Assembly (NCBI RefSeq): GCF_013004105.1
Contig: NZ_CP053085.1
Coordinates: 4,216,001 to 4,280,000 of the forward strand
Direction of reading: 5' to 3'
DNA from: Gemmatimonas groenlandica
GTDB lineage: Bacteria > Gemmatimonadota > Gemmatimonadetes > Gemmatimonadales > Gemmatimonadaceae
Length of the DNA: 64,000 nucleotides
Shown: positions 61,017 to 64,000 of the stretch, one piece after another
Position numbering within the stretch: the first letter of the stretch is position 1
Layout of the letters: each line of letters begins with the position of its first letter
Translations under genes and position numbers: made by a program
Notes under the pieces: model-generated
What the model was told of the DNA's origin: nothing
Databases searched by the model: none
Seen by the model: the letters and a program-made list of their open reading frames with translations, nothing else

Positions 61017-62260
61017 GTACGCGCGCGCCGTCGTCGACGCTCATCAGGTTCAGCTCGCTCGCGTTGGCCGATGTCGCGTCGCGGGGCCTCGCTTTTCTGG
61101 GCACGTTGCTGATCGTACGCGCCTTCGCAGACGAAGCGTTCGGCCAGATCGGCGTGGCGACGACGGTGGTCACCTACGCGCTGCAGGCGAGTACCTGCGG
61201 GCTCGATGTGTTCGCGGTGCGTCACGGGGCGCGTCATCCCGACCAGATCGGCGCGACGGCGAGCTCCGTGATGGCGATGCGTGGTGCCTTGGGGCTGGCG
61301 GCGTACACGGTCCTGCTGGTGGTGTGCTGGGCGCTGCCGGCGCTGCGTCCGATCCTGCCGTTGGTGGCGCTGTTCGGTCTTACGGTCTTCACCGGTGCGC
61401 TGTCGCTCACGTGGGTGCCGCAGGCGCTGCAACAGACCCGAGTGTTGGCCACAGCGAATCTTTCCATCGGTGCGCTGTACTTCCTGGGCGTGTTGCTTAT
61501 CACGCGGACAGGCGGGCCGCTGTGGAGCCTTCCGATGGCACAGGTGGCAGCTGAAGCGCTGGTGGCGGTGGGACTCTTCCGGTGGCTGCGGGGGCGTGCC
61601 GAACGACTGGTGGCGCCATGGCCGGTGGCGGAGTGGGGGCGTGTGCTGCGCGAGTCGGCGCCGATCGGCGCGTCGTGGCTGCTGCGAACCGTCGCCCTGG
61701 GCTCCGATCTCGTACTGTTGCGCCTGCTGTTGGTCGGCGACGCCCAGATCGGCTGGTATAACGGCGCCTGGCGCCTGTTTGGGCTGATGATGGGACTGAG
61801 CGCCGTGTACTTCACTATTCTCTTTCCGCGCCTCTCGCGACGGGCGGCCGAATCGCCGGCCGCGTTCCGCGCGGAAGCGCTCGGATCGCTGGCCCGCGTG
61901 ATGCCGCTGGCGCTGGCGGGAGCGGTTGGCGTGGCGGTGTTGGCGCCGTGGGCACTCGGCCTCCTCTTCTCACCCTCCTTCGCCGGCGCGGCGATGGCGC
62001 TCCGCATTCTGGGTGCGGCAGCACTCGTAAATGTGGTGAACAACCATTTCCGCTATATGCTGCTGGCCACCAACCGCCAGCGGGTGGATTTGCGCAATAC
62101 GATGCTGTCGACGGGCGCTCACGTGACGTTGAAGCTGGCGCTGATCCCTATCGCCGGGATCGAGGGGGCGGCGCTGGGTACCCTCGGGGGTGAACTGGCG
62201 GTGCTGGCGCTCGGCAGCTGGGCCACGCGCGCTGACTTCCGTCGCCGGGGCGCGTCCTGA
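61013..62260 (+). CDS. Polysaccharide flippase (Wzx/MOP superfamily)
   Basis: This membrane protein of about 415 residues has 12 predicted helices. It has LIRFSSLALADVASRGLAFLGTLLIVRAFADEAFGQIG at the start (read in parts), GDAQIGWYNGAWRLFGLMMGLSAVYFTILFPRLSRRA in the middle and NHFRYMLLATNRQRV near the end, the order found in O-antigen or oligosaccharide flippases. It exports the lipid-linked glycan. No ATG or GTG fits: the in-frame codon overlapping the preceding stop is CTG (CTGA, 61013), and the next choice is TTG at 61064, which would cut into the first helix. It closes the operon. Confidence 0.85.
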   Translation: MSTRAPSSTLIRFSSLALADVASRGLAFLGTLLIVRAFADEAFGQIGVATTVVTYALQASTCGLDVFAVRHGARHPDQIGATASSVMAMRGALGLAAYTVLLVVCWALPALRPILPLVALFGLTVFTGALSLTWVPQALQQTRVLATANLSIGALYFLGVLLITRTGGPLWSLPMAQVAAEALVAVGLFRWLRGRAERLVAPWPVAEWGRVLRESAPIGASWLLRTVALGSDLVLLRLLLVGDAQIGWYNGAWRLFGLMMGLSAVYFTILFPRLSRRAAESPAAFRAEALGSLARVMPLALAGAVGVAVLAPWALGLLFSPSFAGAAMALRILGAAALVNVVNNHFRYMLLATNRQRVDLRNTMLSTGAHVTLKLALIPIAGIEGAALGTLGGELAVLALGSWATRADFRRRGAS

Positions 62261-62289
62261 GTGACAATAGATGAAGCTTCCTCTATACT
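62261..62289 (+). promoter_or_regulatory. Near-consensus sigma-70-type promoter
   Basis: GTGACA (62261-62266) and TATACT (62284-62289) are separated by exactly 17 bp. Transcription would begin near 62296, after the flippase stop at 62260 and before the ATG at 62331. An ATG at 62271 lies upstream of the predicted start site and is therefore unlikely to be used. Confidence 0.7.
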
Positions 62290-62330
62290 TGGGGACGACG
62301 ACCCGGTGGACTGACCATTTTCCAACGAGC

Positions 62331-63260
62331 ATGCCCAGGATTCACAACGTGATGACGTCGTCGGTACTGCCGGCGGTGCTGCTTGTCGGCGCCTTGCTTC
62401 CCGGAGCCCGGGCTGCGCACGCTCAGGTGGACTATCGGAACATCGATTCGGGGCGTCCGGTCCGCATCGGCGATGCGACGCCTACTGCGCGCAAGTCGCT
62501 CGAACTGAATCTTGGCAATGGACGCGTCGAGCAGCTGTCGCAGGGGCGCTATCGCCTGCAGCTGGAGCCGCGTCTGACGTACGGGTTGCTCCCTCGCACC
62601 GAAGTGTCCGTGCGCTCGCCGGTCTTCTTCAACGAACGGGCGCTGCGACCGCGCGCCGGCGTCGCGGGAGTCGGCATCGGCTTCGAGCATCAGCTCCGCA
62701 TCGAATCGCTGCACTTGCCGAGCGTGGGGCTCGGCACTGAGCTGTTCGTGCCCACCGGTCCGGCGGCGTTGCCGCCCACGTACTCCGTGCGTGGCATGAT
62801 GACGCGCTCGTTTCCGGTGGGACGCATCCATTTCAACGGCGCCTACGGCACCTTCAACGTGCGCACGCCGGTCGGCTTCGAAAAGATCCTCCCGCCCATT
62901 CACGGCGCCTGCAGTGTGGCGCCGACCGAACTGGCGATGACCGTGCGTTTCGCCTGTATGCCCTCGACGTTGCTGAGCGCCGCCGCCCCCGGCGCGACGC
63001 GCACGCACGATCGCTGGCTGTTCGGCATGGCGGTCGACAAGTCGCTACCGCTGCGCTCCACGCTGCTCATGGCCGACGTGTTCGGACAGAAATATCGCAG
63101 TATCGGTCGTCCGGTCGACTGGACCGGCGAAGTGGGCGTGCGGACCCAGCTCTCGCGTTCCATCGTGATCGACGCGGCTGTCGGTCGCTTGTTCACCGGT
63201 GAAAGCCGCGCGACGTTCCTGACCTTCGGCACGACGCTCAGTCGTGCCCTTACGCTATAG
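62331..63260 (+). CDS. Exported outer-membrane beta-barrel-like protein, function unknown
   Basis: This 309-residue protein starts at the ATG at 62331 and has a signal peptide (VLPAVLLVGALLPGARAAHAQ). It is rich in alternating beta strands (LELNLGNGRVEQL, YRLQLEPRLTYGLLPRTEVSVRSPVFF, VGLGTELFVP, RIHFNGAYGTFNVRT). It closes with SIVIDAAVGRLFTGESRATFLTFGTTLSR and ends in the aromatic-poor TL. It looks like a transporter-type outer-membrane protein of the group that includes MetA-like phenol-pathway proteins, without a specific family. It stands 70 bp after the flippase gene and has its own promoter. Confidence 0.75.
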   Translation: MPRIHNVMTSSVLPAVLLVGALLPGARAAHAQVDYRNIDSGRPVRIGDATPTARKSLELNLGNGRVEQLSQGRYRLQLEPRLTYGLLPRTEVSVRSPVFFNERALRPRAGVAGVGIGFEHQLRIESLHLPSVGLGTELFVPTGPAALPPTYSVRGMMTRSFPVGRIHFNGAYGTFNVRTPVGFEKILPPIHGACSVAPTELAMTVRFACMPSTLLSAAAPGATRTHDRWLFGMAVDKSLPLRSTLLMADVFGQKYRSIGRPVDWTGEVGVRTQLSRSIVIDAAVGRLFTGESRATFLTFGTTLSRALTL

Positions 63261-63266
63261 GCCATC

Positions 63267-64000
63267 ATGTCCCTTCACACGCAGTCGTCCCGCCGACTGC
63301 TCGCACGTACGCTGCTGGCGGCCGCGGCCGTCAGTGGTGCCGTGTCGGCGGTATCCGCCGCGCCGCTACAGGCGCAGGCCGGCAAGTACTTCGAGCAGAC
63401 GTATCTGCCGGGCGCGCACAGCTTCGCCTTCAACGCGCTGCATCCGCGTGCCAGCTACTTGTTCAACGCCTTCGACTACGGACACGCCATTCTGTACGAA
63501 CGGTTGTGGCGTTCACCGGGTACGGCGGCGCGTGATCTCGATGGACAGGAATACGACTTCCTGACCAAATCACTGCTCGAAAAGCCGCCCCGTGTGCCGC
63601 TCGATGAAGCGGCCGTTGGTCCGTCGTGGTCGCTGCTGGCTCCGGAAACGCTTGCGATGTTCAGCTGGGCGCACATGCTGCACCGGCAGCTGTACGACGT
63701 GCTCGCGCACGACGCCGGCAAACCGGCCGAGCGCGACGCACATGTGGCCGATCTGCTGCGTTACTACAAGTCTCGCCCGGCGCTCGCCTTCAGCTCGCAT
63801 CCGAAGGACATGAACCTGATGGAAGGTCAGTCATACTCGCTGGCCTTCCGCAAGCAGAACCCGAAGTTCAACGGGCTCGTGTGGTCGTACCACTGGATTC
63901 AGATGACGCTGTACGACGCCATGCTGGCCTCCGATGCGAAGGCGGACATGGACGTGAACGTGAACGCCGTGGTCGATCGGTTCTACGAGATGACGCGCGG
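63267..64000 (+). CDS. Exported protein of unknown family (cut by right window edge)
   Basis: Only the first 244 codons are visible, because the frame is open at position 64000. A signal peptide (LLARTLLAAAAVSGAVSAVSAAPLQAQA, in parts) is followed by a mostly alpha-helical region. This region is rich in aromatic and histidine residues (SFAFNALHPRASYLFNAFDYGHAILYERLW, FSWAHMLHRQLYDVLAHD, VWSYHWIQMTLYDAML). No family is recognised. It follows the beta-barrel gene by 6 bp and probably shares its promoter. A haem or metal ligand set is possible from the histidines but not shown. Confidence 0.75.
   Translation, partial: MSLHTQSSRRLLARTLLAAAAVSGAVSAVSAAPLQAQAGKYFEQTYLPGAHSFAFNALHPRASYLFNAFDYGHAILYERLWRSPGTAARDLDGQEYDFLTKSLLEKPPRVPLDEAAVGPSWSLLAPETLAMFSWAHMLHRQLYDVLAHDAGKPAERDAHVADLLRYYKSRPALAFSSHPKDMNLMEGQSYSLAFRKQNPKFNGLVWSYHWIQMTLYDAMLASDAKADMDVNVNAVVDRFYEMTR

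Noticed and set aside
62271-62330. ATG at 62271 as start of the beta-barrel gene
   Set aside because: It lies between the -35 and -10 boxes of the promoter, before the expected transcription start. The ATG at 62331 gives a proper signal peptide.

Overview
The window is a high-GC, gene-dense bacterial chromosome segment, most probably from the phylum Gemmatimonadota (Gemmatimonas-like). The grounds are indirect: a DUF5916 outer-membrane protein, a TIGR02999-type sigma factor beside Ser/Thr kinases with TPR repeats, many lipoproteins and TonB-type outer-membrane proteins, and a light-dependent protochlorophyllide reductase homologue, an enzyme reported outside cyanobacteria mainly in aerobic anoxygenic phototrophs including Gemmatimonadota. 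I see no rRNA, tRNA, CRISPR, prophage or intact transposase. Coding frames cover nearly everything. Most of the long antisense frames are GC-driven shadows.

Layout. 1-3065 (minus): a thioredoxin-like lipoprotein (cut by the window edge), a TonB-dependent receptor and a small His/Cys-rich membrane protein, possibly a metal-handling locus. 3131-8852 (plus): an ATPase, a SoxC-like molybdenum enzyme with its cytochrome c, an unusual NRAMP-like carrier, a DUF481 protein and cysteine synthase CysM. 9165-15433: a PQQ sugar dehydrogenase, small enzymes, an exported MetX-like hydrolase, a Ser/Thr kinase and an orphan CxxCH protein. 15444-19547: a DUF4159 protein, the LPOR homologue, a phosphodiesterase and an exported FMN hydroxy-acid dehydrogenase that carries its own CxxCH motif. 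19614-27643: a DUF5916 protein, an ECF sigma factor with a TPR kinase, an Ig-like lipoprotein and a nitroreductase. 27968-41361 (minus): a complete 14-gene nuoA-N operon for respiratory complex I. 41430-46456 (minus): a hybrid histidine kinase and a copper-export operon (copZ, a membrane cupredoxin, copA) behind a very clear promoter. 46821-49865: an FG-GAP repeat protein, DUF1801, an ECF sigma factor with a C-terminal SnoaL-like domain and a VOC protein. 49982-62260 (plus): a tightly overlapping polysaccharide operon with a UDP-glucuronate decarboxylase-type enzyme, seven glycosyltransferase-type frames including a 37-codon remnant, two Gfo/Idh/MocA oxidoreductases, a polysaccharide deacetylase and a flippase. 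62331-64000: two exported proteins of unknown function behind a near-consensus promoter.

The four stretches of more than 300 bp without a gene (8853-9164, 13481-14098, 27644-27967, 46457-46820) all carry the same kind of object: a 180-245 bp long palindrome. Its arms are made of roughly 10-bp iterated units (GATACGAACN in four copies), and in most copies the centre is a separate small GTTCAAT...ATTGAAC hairpin. This dispersed, partly tandem family is the most unusual structure in the window.

How the genes fit together. The window encodes an aerobic or respiratory lifestyle: complex I, periplasmic dehydrogenases that feed c-type cytochromes, and copper detoxification that would protect cuproenzymes. 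It also encodes envelope building (exopolysaccharide or glycan assembly) and kinase and ECF-sigma signalling. Operons are compact, with ATGA, GTGA and apparently CTGA stop/start overlaps.
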